A stretch of 64,000 nucleotides of DNA from Adiantum capillus-veneris (GCA_014529385.2 CM043967.1:81416278-81480277); one strand, 5' to 3'. Counted from the stretch's first letter, positions 33,614-44,590 are shown. Numbers and translations: made by a program. The notes: generated from the sequence alone by a model not told the origin.

Positions 33614-33706
33614 AAAAATAGAACCCCAAAGTGTGTAGAATACACACATGAGGGTGCCATATATAGAGAAGATATATATTGAGTAGCTTCACATATAAGT
33701 TCAACA
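33552..33706 (-). repeat. TRIM-like element 5' LTR
   Basis: 155 bp, almost half of it an AG run (about 33556-33611). The primer site GCTTTGATACCA (plus strand, 33540-33551) is adjacent. Confidence 0.85.
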
Positions 33707-34114
33707 ATAGAAACGTCAAAGATCTTCTATGGACTTCTCATGCCAAATCAGGACAATTAACACCCATGAAGATAATCCATATCTTCAAAATCAATTACAA
33801 GGGTTTAGCAAATCTACCAACCTATCTATTTAGAAATTGTTATAACAATAATTTTGTTACAATAATGCTCTTGCCACCTTTCAAAGATTGATGAGCCATG
33901 CTTTTAAAGAATATATTTGGAATTTCTTGGAAGTATATATGGATGATCTATGTGTACATTCATCAATCCGGACTGATCATTTTGAACATCTCAAAAAGGT
34001 CTTCAAGAAATGTAGACTTTATAGGATTTGCTTAAATCCTGAAAAATGCACATTTATGGGCAGACAAGGAAAAATTCTTAGACATATAGTGTTAAAAATG
34101 GCATAGATAATGAT
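33707..34114 (+). pseudogene. Gypsy-1 reverse transcriptase, C-terminal palm
   Basis: Recognisable from 33867: ALATFQRLMSHAF, the active-site motif FLEVYMDDLCVHS, then HFEHLKKVFKKC, CLNPEKCTFMGRQGKILRHIV. A frameshift at about 34093 leads into the next segment. The RT N-terminus and everything upstream in gag and Pol are missing; sequence at 33707-33866 is not recognisable. The YMDD form is common in the Athila/Tat branch of gypsy. Non-functional. Confidence 0.85.
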
Positions 34115-34876
34115 ATGGATAAAATTCAAGTTATTGTTGAATTGTCTAGACCGCCAATAGTCAAAGGGATTCAAACTTTCATGGGACATTGTGGATATTA
34201 CAGACGATTCATTTACATGCACGCTATAATTGCAAAACCCATGTACAACTTCATTACACTCTTTGAATGGACTGATGAGTGTGAAGAATCCTTCATGAAG
34301 CTTAAGCAAGCTCTCACTTTAGCCCCAATATTGAAAGCACCAGATTTGAATAAGATATTCCACATACATGTAGATGTTTCCAATTTTGCCATTGGGTGTA
34401 TACTAGCTCAACTAGGAGATGAAAAAATTGATTTTCCTATTTCTTATGGTAGTAGAAAGTTGTATATGGCAGAGAAAAACTATACAACCACCAAAAGGGA
34501 AGGATTAGGAATGATCTATGCCATAAAAAGGTATAGACATTACCTATTAGCTAACAAATCTGTGTTCTTTGTGGTCCACCAACCCTTATTGTACTTGGTC
34601 AACAAGCCATGTAACACACGAACAATAGTGAGATGGTTCATCATTCTTTTGGAATTTGATTTCACTGTAGTTGTGAAAAAGGGCACCACTCACCAAAGAG
34701 CAGATCATTTGTCAATAATTATAACAAGAGAATCACCAAAGGGAGTAGATGATGCTCTACTAGATGCAAATCTGTTCTCCGTGGAAATGATACCTCGATG
34801 GTCGGAAAATATGGTATCATTGATGACCATAGCTCAAGTGGATTTTCAAATATCACTTCCTATTCAACAAGATTAA
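34115..34876 (+). pseudogene. Gypsy-1 RT connection and RNase H
   Basis: A 253-codon open stretch. FMGHCGYYRRFI and PMYNFI are the connection. RNase H shows Asp of IHVDVSNFAIG, Glu of TTKREGLGMI and, at the third position, VVHQPLLYL where VTDHxxL is usual, so the Asp is replaced. It ends HQRADHLS, the gypsy RNase H signature, then a linker toward the integrase. The role is removal of RNA template; loss of the third Asp suggests an inactive domain even without the flanking frame breaks. Confidence 0.85.
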
Positions 34877-35149
34877 TTGAGCAATCGGCTATGTATCAAT
34901 TACAAGCTGGAAGGCTATACAAAAGAAATTGAGGTGGAAAACCCAATACCTGAGTCAAAGGCATATTACCATGGTGGGACTTCACTTTGCGGAAGATCAA
35001 ACTATGCAACAGATCTTGAGACTTGGAGTATTTTGGCTAACTATGAGGAGTGTTGTTCACTCATTTGTAAAAGAATGTACTCAATGCTAAAAAAAAGCAT
35101 CCATACCTCTTGTGACATTGTTGCAAATGTTACTCGTTCCTAAGTGGAG

Positions 35150-36294
35150 TAATTATCTAGTTTGTTACTTATCAAGCGAGACATTTCCTGAGGATATGAG
35201 TAAACACTACCAAAGAGCAATTAAAACTGAAGCAAGAGACTATGCTCTCATTGGAAACCAATTGTATTGAAGAGGAAAAGATCAACATCTGCGTCTTTGT
35301 GAAAATGAAGACGAATATATTCCCCATTATAGAACAAGCAAATGCTGGATTAGCTGGAGGTCACTTTTCTAGTGAAACCACCGCAAGAGCAATCTTAATG
35401 GTAGGCATATAGTGGCCAAAACTTTTTGCAAATGCCAAAGAATATGTTCAAAGGTGTGATACATGTCAACAAGCAAAAATGACAACCCGTGTAGATAGCA
35501 TGCCTTTAAGACCAATGATAGGAGGTGGATATTTTTCAAAATGGGGTATAGACTTTGTTGGGCCAATACAACCACCTGCTTATAGAACCCAAGCTCAATA
35601 TATCATTGTAGCTACGGACTATTTGACCAAATGGGCAGAGGATAAGGCAACCCAAAAGAATGATGCCAGAACCACAGTCGCATTCTTGTATGAGTATGTG
35701 TTCACAAGATATGGACTACCAATATAAATTGTGAGTGATAGGGGAACTCATTTCCTCAATGAGGTAATTGAGTATCTGCTTAATTAATTTATGGTCATCC
35801 ACAACAAATCGGCTCCCTATTACCCACAAGTAAATGGACAAGCTGAGCATATGAATAAAATTCTTAGCTCGGTATCGACTAAAGTGGTTAGTTCAGGACG
35901 GGCTGATTGGAAAATGAATCTCCGTGCCACTCTATGGGCATTTAGAGTTTCATTCAAGAGAGCTTTAAATGCTACACCCTTTAACCTTGTTTATGGTGTT
36001 GATGCCATACTGCTGATAGAATTTCTATTGCCGACACTAAGGGTAGCTAAGGATCTTGAGTGGACTGGCCATGAATTGTTAGAGAGGCTTAAAAATTTAG
36101 AAAAGGTTGATGAGCAAAGGCTAACAGCTGTACGACTACTCAAAAGGAAACCTGCTCTCAAAGATCAACAAATACCTATTCCCATCAACACTCTTAAACT
36201 AGATGAACGACTATGGGAATTACAGAAGGATGCAGTGTCAACAGATGATGAATGGTTAAATGGAATGGACCTTCGCATCAAAGTACAACACTGA
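35150..36294 (+). pseudogene. Gypsy-1 integrase
   Basis: Zinc motif ending CDTCQQAK near 35466, then the core: Asp of WGIDFVGPI, Asp of IVSDRGTHF and Glu of YYPQVNGQAEHMNK. All three catalytic acids survive, but stops lie at about 35269, 35411, 35725 and 35785. WAFRVSFKRALNATPFNLVYG and the helical ELLERLKNLEKVDEQRL segment follow. The usual C-terminal text (KVKPRxFxxGDLVL) is absent; instead the frame continues into unrelated Lys-rich text that runs into a protease-like segment. Would insert cDNA into chromatin; not functional. Confidence 0.87.
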
Positions 36295-36668
36295 ACAATC
36301 ATAGCACAAATGCATTGGTCGATACAGGAGCTCGAGTAAATGCAGTCAGTTATTTCACATACAAGAAAGAAACAAATCAGTCTGTGAAAACAGGAATATT
36401 GGCTATTAAAGGATGCAACAAGAACCCAACACCGGCATTGGGAGTAGTCAACTTAGATGTGATAGTACATGGATGTTCATGCCCTCATCAACTTGTATGC
36501 TTACCAGATCAGCACATGAATGAAACAATGATTCTTGGAATCTCATGGATGTGGATATATAAGGCAGTACCAAATGGGGATACCAATCAACTCAAGGTAT
36601 CACCTAAAGGTGGACAACTCATTGTTCCAATTGCATCAAGCAAAGAGGAATGGAAAAGATATTACTAG
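36252..36668 (+). pseudogene. Retropepsin-like segment lying after the Gypsy-1 integrase
   Basis: NALVDTGARVNAVSYFTYK has the Asp-Thr-Gly-Ala catalytic motif of retroviral-type aspartic proteases, followed about 75 residues later by TMILGISWM, matching the ILGxxWL flap/C-terminal motif. It overlaps the end of the integrase frame in a different frame. In gypsy elements the protease normally precedes RT; here it follows integrase. Either internal rearrangement, a fragment of a second element, or an unusual element architecture would explain this. The text after it (WVPK repeated twice near 36760-36810) is unassigned. Confidence 0.65.
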
Positions 36669-39380
36669 CAGAACAAACCACAAAGCAATCAATCTTCTCC
36701 ATCCTATTGACAAGCAGATGCTACAAGTAGCATGCAAAGAGTCAGGAATATATGGGTACCAAAAGCGCAACTTAAGGACAAACCATTTCAAATTTGGGTG
36801 CCCAAAACATCATCTACTCTATCAAAGACGGTTCCATGGTTCAAAACACAAAGAAGAGCATCTATCTTCGAGCAGGGAACCTAAAATAAGATGGATTTGG
36901 AGGAAAAAGGAGCACTTATCTTCTCCACAAACTGTAAAACTGATGAAGCAGTGGAGAGTTAAGTCTCAAAATACTCAACCACAACATTTTATCCAAGGGA
37001 AACCAAGATACCAATGGCGAGTTAAAGCTCAACAAACGTCATCATTGATACCGAAGCTCAAGAAATCAGCATGCCAAAGCATCCCGATAGTACATTAAAG
37101 CAAAGAGCACACAAGCTACAAGATTTTCTCTTTGGGCTCAGAAACCCTTGAGTTAATTACTCAAGACCCAACTCTTGCACATCATAATGGTTTGAATTGC
37201 ATTGATCTTTGAAGCATGATAGGGCCAACCAAAGCTTGCATAGACATGATTGTTCAATCCATGCACACAGTCGCCTCGGAGTACACCGTCTAGGAGGGAT
37301 GGAAGGGAACTAAGTAATTAAGGGCAATGTTTGAAGAGGGGATGTTAACGTATGATTTTTTTTTTGTTGCAGAATTACCTAATAGTGCTCTTACAAAATC
37401 ATCAACAGGGAAAATTTAACTGATAACATCTCCGCGATGAGTGTAAATAGTATATATACTATCAAAAAATCATCAAAGATAATATTTTTGGGTTATTTTC
37501 ATCATTTTTTTGATATTGGGGCTTAAAAATGGAGAAATCCACCAAAAAATAATAAAGTAGTGTTTTTCAATGGATTTTCTTAATTATTGAATTTACACTT
37601 TGCTTTTTTAGTGCGTTTTATTATTTTCTTTGATTTTTCTCAATAAACAGGTCCAAATTAATAATAAATAGCAAATGAGCTCAGATGGAGAAACTGAAGG
37701 TACGTTGATGATCAGAAGGAAAAGGTGGAGAGGCAGAAAAAATTTCAATCGAATTGGCAGATAAAAGTGGGAAGCCTACTTTCGCAAATTCTTGCAGAAT
37801 GAGCTAACGGAATCCGATTGAAGAAATTTTTGAGTCTAACATAGGTTTCACGGCCTAGTAAGACTAACACGGGAATTTGGGGAAAAATAGTTTGGGAAGT
37901 CCGAGTATAGATATCCAAGGTAGCCCCTCATTTTCACTAGTCACTCTTGAAGGAGAGATCTCTGCCTTCTTCGAGTGCAATTTACGGAGTCCACAGTCGT
38001 CAATTTCACACTCCATCTCACCCTAGAAACCCAGCAGTGCACAAAGTCCTATGATACAAAATTGACCATAACGGCCTGTCAGCTCAACCGAATTGGACGA
38101 GACTTGAATTGAAGCATGCCCCTATATAATAGAACACTTCCATATCACCGGATGACCATTTGACAGGGGTCGGGGGGGTCCCAAATAAATAATCTAGGTT
38201 TTTTCCATATGCCATGCAGAATTGGATTCTGACTCCACGGGCAGCTTATGGACTGGGTCTATACACAATGTACCTAGATGGTTTCATGGAAACAGTCAAT
38301 GCAAGCTCTCGAACATCAAAAAATAGCTCGAAGACTCAAAACGTCAAATTTAAACATATGAAGTCAAATTGACTCCAAATGGGCCAAAACTGGATGAGTA
38401 GCATCAGGACTATGTAGCGGACAAGTCCATAGCTTCAAAAGACTAACCAAATCAACATGCCATCTAGTCACAAAAATCGTGATTTTAGAGTTGACATGAG
38501 CACAAATTGATGCCGACACGATCGAACTTTACCAAATTCATTTTAAGACTTGTTTTAGATGTATTAAATATGTTTAGGTCATCAAATTGTCAATTGTTGC
38601 AAAAAAAGTGGCTGCTGTAAATAATCGTGATTATTTACTTTTGTGCTTGTTTGGCTTGAAATTGATCTCTTCACTTCACCTATCACTTGTACACATCTAT
38701 TACATGCCACATGTCAAGTATGAGCCAAAATGATCAAGAAAAACTTTGCATTTGTAGAAAAACGCACCAAAGTCTTTTCAATCTAATTTTTGAGTTAACT
38801 GTCACATTTTTTGATCCAAATCACCCCATATCTCACACACAGACTCTTCATCATGCGTAGAATCAAGTTGCAACAAAAAATGTACAATTTGATGAAAAAG
38901 TTAATAATTATGATTAGTTACTTTTTTTGCCAAAATGGGTACAATCTGTAACTTTGACCTTATGGGACCAAAGAACATGATGTCCCAAGTCCACGGATCA
39001 AGTTTGAGTAGGTTTGGATCTCAAAAACTCAAAATCTCTTTATATCGACTGTTTAAAAGTCTGAAAGCCTAAATCTGGCACCATTTCCACCCAGTGCACT
39101 CAAATGAGCCCACACTACACTCAGAGCACCTAAATGCCATATGTTTCAAGCCTATGATGTCAAAAATACAAAAAGTTGAAAAAAATCTCCATTTGTAAAC
39201 AATCGCGATTATTTACTTTTGTTGCAATTTTTGCCTGAACTGCATGATTTTGATCTCTACATGTTTTTATGCATCTATTGATGCTCCAAAATTGATTTGA
39301 AGCAAAATGGACATCATTTATCAGCAAATCAAAATCAGGGCATTTCAGATCGGGATTTGCAAAGTTTTCTAACTTTGACA
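36669..39380 (+). other. Gypsy-1 post-Pol region and AT-rich spacer
   Basis: 36669-37100 has broken coding-like text. From 37340 to 39380 the DNA is AT-rich with no ORF of note. A palindromic motif, best seen as AAATAATCGTGATTATTT (38619-38636) and AAACAATCGCGATTATTT (39197-39214), recurs with variants at about 38471 and 38901 and in both LTRs (10229, 43241). A long noncoding stretch between pol and a third ORF is known from Athila-type elements. Confidence 0.6.
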
Positions 39381-42300
39381 CTGTATTCCCTTAACAGGAT
39401 CAATGCAAACGATCGAGAAGGCAAAGAAAAGGGTGTCCCAGAAAGAAAAGGTGCAAGAGTTGCCACCATACCAATTAGATCCAAGCTGAGTGAAAACAGC
39501 AAAGGCAACCTACTTGTCTAAGGAACAACTTCAAGAAAACAACATAGCTATTTTCACTGGCATATTCAAGAGCAAAGAAGGACATCAGGTAGAATTGCAA
39601 ATGCTCCCGAAGGTGATTTATGATGTAGCGGCAAAGCGAGACACCAAGAAATCCAACAGAAGGCTGGGGCTAAGAGATTCCTACAACCAGGAACCATGCA
39701 GAGTGGATTTCTAGAAGGATTATGAATTACTATCCACCACGATCAAAGAAGATGGGTCAGCCCAAATCACGGATGAACAAGGGCAAAAGGTAGAAGTGGT
39801 AATCACTAAAGAGATAGTGGCTGAGGTACTGAAGCTGCCAACAGAAGGTATGATGATGCGGGGTAGAGATAGAAAGATAGTAGGTACTTTTACCAAAGAT
39901 ACTATTGCTGCTATGTTTTTTGATCTCATCCAAAGGCAAGTGGAGGAACCAAGGCGCCTCTACCATCAACATTTCCACTTCCTATCAAAGAGATTACCAC
40001 GGTACACAACTCTAAACCATGCGGTTGCGACTACTTTCACTTAAGTTTTGAAGTCTACATCCAATGGCCAAAAAGTTGTCACCAGCAGATCAGAACACCT
40101 GGATTGTGTCCGCTCAACCTTCTCCAAGAACCACTTGATCAACAAAGAGAGTGTACAAGTCAAAAGAAGAATCTACGTAAAGTTCCCATGAAGCTCATAG
40201 CAATGAAATCTCTGACAATGAAGAAAGAAGAGCAAGGATTGAAGCAATGAAAAAGAAAGCAGTAGTAGCTCACCAAGAGGATTCACAGCAAAACAAGGCG
40301 AGACTCGAAAGAGAAAAGTATACATACAAAAGGAGCCGCCAAGCTGCAGGTGAGGACCCTGAAAGATGGAGTCCAAGAGATATAAATGGACTAAGAACCA
40401 AGAACCCTGCAAGCAAAGGACCAGAGGATCTCAAAGATTTCCTTGAGCGGATGTATGCAGAAGCTGAAGCCTCAAAGATGAAAGAAGCTCAAGAAGCTCA
40501 AATGAAAGCAAAGGAAGAAGCGGCTGAGGAACAGAGACAGGCAGAAGCTACTGAACAAAGTGAGTCCCATCATGACCACGAGGAGATGTATCCAAGACCC
40601 ACTTCACCCACTACGGAGCAAGAAGACCATCCCATACCAAGTCCAAGTCCTTCACCAACTGATAAACCCAATGAAGGCGAGGACGCAAAGGGAAAAGAGA
40701 AGCAATAGGAAGAGGCCAGTTTTGAACAGCCAAAGGGAATAGATAGAATTGAAGCAAAACCTTCTACAACAACCCAAACAGAAACAGCCGAGGCATCCAT
40801 GAAGCCTCAAGAATCAGGAGCAACCGAGGCATCCACAAAGCCTCAAGGAGGAGTAGAACCCCCTCCACGGCCACAAGCAGAAGCCACAACACCAACCAAA
40901 GATCCACACACTAAAACGGCCTAAACCTCTAAACAACCCCAGGTAGAGCCCAAAGATTGGGAAACAAATGGCGAAGTCATCATGCAAGTAAATGAATAAG
41001 CCAAGCAAATGCAGCTGATGACATATAAGATGCGAACAATAGCACTTAGCCGTAGTGCTAAGGCTAAGGAGCTGGAACTAGTCATTGATGCTCTACAAGG
41101 AGAACTCGATGACCGAATGAACATCATTGCAGAGGAGAAGCAACAAAAAGAGATGGAAGAGCTTGGAGAGCTTCTAACTAAAATATCCGACGCTTGCAAA
41201 AGCAAAGATCAACAATTGACAGAAGTAACCAATGAACTTCTAACCACTACTCTGTCAGTACAAAAGATCCAAGTGTAGCTCGATGTAGCTAATGCTTCTT
41301 TGCAGTACTCCGAGCAATGGATCAATGATCAAGAAACATTTTTAAGATAGATAAGAGAAAACCACGTTGTCACCTCAATCAATGGAACAAATGAAGTCTA
41401 CAAGACTTTAGAAAAGAGGAACAAGGACCTTGAGCTAGAGGTGAAGCTGGAGCAAACGCAAAGACGAGATCTTGCCTTGATGCGGGTCCAAAGAGAAGAG
41501 CAATTGCTCAAAGAAATAGAGGAATTAAAGAGAGTCAATCAGCTGCTAAGAGCGGGACAACCAGAAACTAGAGATGAAGCAGGAACCTCTGAACAACCAA
41601 CCATCGACATACCCTCAGTCTCTTTTGCTGATATGGAAACACAGCCGTCAGAAGGACTAGCAGGAGAGTTGGATTTTCAAGTATCACTTACTGAAGCTAA
41701 GCAAGTGCCAATGGTCTAGCTTTCTAAAGCTGAGGAAGATGCAGTGAAAGAGCAGATTGTGCAAGAAACCAATGCTGAATGGAAAGCAGCAATGAATTGG
41801 GAGGTGAGATTCTCCACTCAGTAAATATAACTCAACTCACTCCCAACCAAATCAATGCTCAGTGGCATTCAAAATCACTACCCTACCCATTGATAAAAGT
41901 GGAGCTACTACAGGTTAAGGAAAGACTATACAAGGATATGTAGGCAGAAGGCTGAGAGGATATCCACCCCAAGTGGACAAAGAACTAGTTGAACAAAAAC
42001 TCCAGATATCTAATTCTGTTCACAAGAGCACATGCAACCCTACATTTTGTAATGTACCAAGAGTAAGGACATGGCAGGCATACAATGCACTGAAAAGGAA
42101 GAGAACGACATGGCTGAATTACCCACGACTACCATCTCCAGAGCAGGGAACAACAACGAAAGAATACATGGTGAAAACCCTAACAGGTGCCATTACCATA
42201 TTCAAGAGCCTCCCTGACCTCTCATGTGCAATTATGTGTAAGATTTACAGAATGCTGCTCACCTGCATTCAAACTTTTCACGAGCCTGAGCAAGTAAGAG

Positions 42301-42600
42301 CACCATGGATGTCTTTTCTCGAAGGCAATAAAGGTCTATGTTATGACTTAAGTGGACGGCATTTAGAAGAAGTCCTTTATGGATTCTACGCCAGATGCAT
42401 GTTTTTGCCATCTAGCAATATGTTGGCATTTGAAGAGGCATTCTATACAGGTTTCTTCACATGGCGAATGAAGATATTTGGGCTAGTGATCAGTAACCTT
42501 ACATCAAGGTTTGTTGGTTGTTTACCCATTGAACTTAAAAGACAGAGTCACCATGCAATTTTTGCAAGTCCCAGAAAAAGAACGAAGAATCAAATATGAA
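39380..42600 (+). pseudogene. Gypsy-1 third ORF: decayed coiled-coil, Pro/Glu-rich protein
   Basis: Several stretches together suggest one long ancestral ORF. 39490-40200 contains ITDEQGQKVEVVITKEIVAE-type text with VLKLPTEGMMMRG, a segment seen in plant gypsy extra ORFs. 40196-41821 is a single frame broken by stops (40706, 40921, 40997, 41276, 41347, 41717) with Lys/Glu/Ala heptad-like helices (MKEAQEAQMKAKEEAAEEQ), a Pro/Thr/Glu-rich hinge and another coiled coil (EEQLLKEIEELKRVNQLL). 41973-42599 is a more globular, Trp/Phe-rich stretch in a different frame. Position between pol and the 3' LTR matches the env-like ORF of Athila elements, but no transmembrane segment was seen, so an envelope role is not supported. 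Function unknown. Confidence 0.55.
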
Positions 42601-42694
42601 ACAACCCTACATGCGCTTAAAGACCGCCTCGCCAGCCGCCCTCAATCCAAAGACTACTTTAGTCCATGAAGCTGTGTCAAGGGACAACACAATC

Positions 42695-42706
42695 AAGGAG
42701 GGGGAA
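42695..42706 (+). promoter_or_regulatory. Gypsy-1 polypurine tract
   Basis: AAGGAGGGGGAA immediately precedes the 3' LTR; it is the plus-strand priming site in reverse transcription. Confidence 0.8.
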
Positions 42707-43588
42707 TGTCATCCAGCAAGCTAACTCGGATAACTCAGATAACATTTTTTGGAGCTTTTAATGTATAAATCGGGAACGTTGTAACTCCTACTTTCTAGAT
42801 GAACAGTGTAATTGATGAGCGGAGGCTACAAGATTCTAGATTGTATGAACCTATCTTTAGTTAGAGCTCCCAGATTATTAGTTTTGACCACAAAAACCTT
42901 GGCTAAGGTACAAAAGCAAATTTTTCTAAGTATTTTGTAAGTTTTGGATAATAGAAACACAACGTGAACTAACTACGATCACTTCTCTCCTTCTCGCGCT
43001 TCCTACTCTCTTCTCGGTTGTCACATTGCAGTGGCGTCTGTTGGTTGCAACCATAGGTAAGAGCTCTACGCGTTGACGTAAGCATTTCATGGTAATCCGT
43101 AGCTTTTGGAGTCACCAATCCGCGGCCTAAAGTGAAGCTTAAAAATTAAAAAATAAGTATAGGCGGGGTATTGGGGCATCATTGCTAAGCATTTATATAC
43201 ATTCTGGGTCAAAAACGACTAGGTCAAAAATTCACTGTTGTTAATAATCGTGATTTTTTCACTTGACCTAAAGTGAGAATTGAGACCATAAGCATGTTTG
43301 TTTAGGTCTTATAAACATGTCCTACAAGTTTTCTAACGTTCGGATGTCATTTGATGATGTAATGGTTATGATTTGTTTGTCGATTAGCAACTAGCTTTTG
43401 GTTATTTTTGTCATTTGAGTGTAGCTTGATTTAGATGCGAGTTGTCTATTTATTTTGAAGATATTGACAACCTCTTGTAGCCTCTATGCACTAGTCCAGT
43501 TAGCTTCATTCCATGGATTGACAATTATGTTCTTGGTTCTCACTATGTCTGTAATAAGATAGGAGTGAGGTTAGACACCTGTCCCACA
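42707..43588 (+). repeat. Gypsy-1 3' LTR
   Basis: 882 bp, TGTCATCCAGC...GTCCCACA. It shows many substitutions and small indels against the 5' LTR, lacks the 47-bp duplication, and has TACAAAA where the 5' LTR has a TATA box. Confidence 0.85.
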
Positions 43589-43593
43589 GGAAG

Positions 43594-43748
43594 GGCTCTC
43601 CAGTTTTGCAGAAACCATGAAGGAGGTAGAGCTCCACAAGATTGAGGCTAAAGTGCGTCAAATTGATATAGATGAAAGGCATGTAGAGAAATCTCTCAAG
43701 ATTCAACTACAGATTGCACGAATTTTGGCAGGTGGACGAGATGCTTGA
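43594..43748 (+). pseudogene. Myb/SANT-like protein, 3' part
   Basis: Begins right after the GGAAG duplication and continues the frame of 9103-9667 without a break for 51 codons to a TGA at 43746. The text (LSSFAETMKEVELHKIEAK, then IDIDERHVEKSLKIQLQIAR) is a charged C-terminal helix, common at the end of Myb/SANT-like transposon partners and trihelix factors, probably for dimerisation. That it stays open and ends cleanly is good evidence that the two parts were one gene before Gypsy-1 inserted. Confidence 0.65.
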
Positions 43749-44089
43749 TATTAGACGGCATCTTGTTAGGTCCTCTCTAGATGTAATCAAGCAATAAAAA
43801 GAGCAAAACCAATGTTTTTTTTTTTTGAAATGTTAGAACGATAGAGGTTAGTGCCCTGGGGTGTTTGTGAGATAGAGAGCTTGTGCGACAACGAGTTACA
43901 CTTGGGGTAGAGGAGCCAATAAACATATGGACCCAAAACTAGAAAAACCTTTGAATAAATCCACCATATCTTTTTCTTTTTTTGAATATTTGGTGAGGTA
44001 GAGATTTTATACAAAAGGAGTTTTACATAAACTATCTTTTGACATCAAACAGAGTTAGCAATCAATACTCAAAAAGATAGTGCAGTATG

Positions 44090-44118
44090 TTGTTATTGAG
44101 TGAGACAGGTACAATTAC

Positions 44119-44164
<46 letters not shown>

Positions 44165-44559
44165 GGGGAGTTAGAGAGTGAGTGTAGTGCCAATTAGATA
44201 GCCAGAGTTATAATGTTAGTGTTAGAGAGATAGAGAGAGAGTTAATGAGTGAGAGGTTCACAGTTAGTGTGATTTCACCTTTCTATGAGATATGGAGTTG
44301 GAGCGACATAAAGTCAGTGACTTACAGATACATTTGACAATCAATGTAGAGTTAGTACATTAGTGAATAAGTGAGAGATAATGTTAGCAAGTTGTAGTGT
44401 CGGTTAGATAGCACGAGTTACAATGTTAGTGTTAGGGAGATAGAGGTATATAGTTAATGAGTGAGATAGAGAGTTAGTGCGTTAGTGACCTAGCAAGTTG
44501 CAGTGTCGATTAAATAGACAGAGTTACAATGTTGGTGTTTGTGAGCTATAGATATAGAG
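44090..44559. repeat. Degenerate repeat array, left part
   Basis: Irregular copies of phrases such as GAGTTAGCAAGTTGCAGTGT, AATAGCCAGAGTTACAATGT and GAGATAGAGAGTTAATGAG recur at variable spacing. It includes an AG run (about 44123-44155). The array stops at the TTAA before 44564 and resumes at 49480. Confidence 0.75.
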
Positions 44560-44563
44560 TTAA

Positions 44564-44590
44564 CACTAGTCTGGTAACCCTTCACAACAA
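44564..44590. repeat. Second CACTAG terminus next to TTAA
   Basis: TTAA (44560-44563) is followed by CACTAGTCTGGTAAC, matching the 24175 terminus at 13 of 15 positions. No right-hand partner end was found, so the element is truncated or its other end has decayed. Confidence 0.5.

Larger units (their letters stand above)
31882..33706 (-). mobile_element. TRIM-like non-autonomous LTR element with internal tandem repeats
   Basis: Reads leftward. 5' LTR 33552-33706 (155 bp) and 3' LTR 31882-32070 (189 bp) both end TGTTG...CAACA and contain a long AG run. Primer site TGGTATCAAAGC (33540-33551, minus strand) abuts the 5' LTR, and a purine tract GAGCGGGGG abuts the 3' LTR. The 1.47-kb interior has no gag or pol motif and carries five diverged copies of a 155-170-bp unit. 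Size and lack of genes fit terminal-repeat retrotransposons in miniature; the interior repeats are unusual. The flanks are TCTAT on the left and ATAGA on the right, so no direct target duplication. A third LTR fragment lies at 8964-9095. Confidence 0.82.
9668..43588 (+). mobile_element. Gypsy-1: large Ty3/gypsy retrotransposon with a tRNA-Asp primer site, heavily nested
   Basis: The 5' LTR (9668-10618) and 3' LTR (42707-43588) are recognisably the same sequence. The primer site is TGGTGCCGTTGCCGGGGA, one mismatch from the tRNA-Asp type typical of Athila-group elements, and the polypurine tract is AAGGAGGGGGAA. Flanks are GGCAG on the left and GGAAG on the right, a 4/5 match for a 5-bp target duplication, and removing the element restores one open frame of the interrupted Myb-like pseudogene. 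The internal region has lost gag, the usual protease position and most of RT, and carries Copia-A (11156-31473) and a TRIM-like element (31882-33706). Surviving order is partial RT, RNase H, integrase, retropepsin-like segment, spacer and coiled-coil ORF. By-eye LTR divergence is substantial, so it is old. Confidence 0.85.

Noticed and set aside
39380-42600. Envelope protein in Gypsy-1
   Set aside because: Position fits, but no signal peptide or transmembrane segment was seen and coiled coils dominate.
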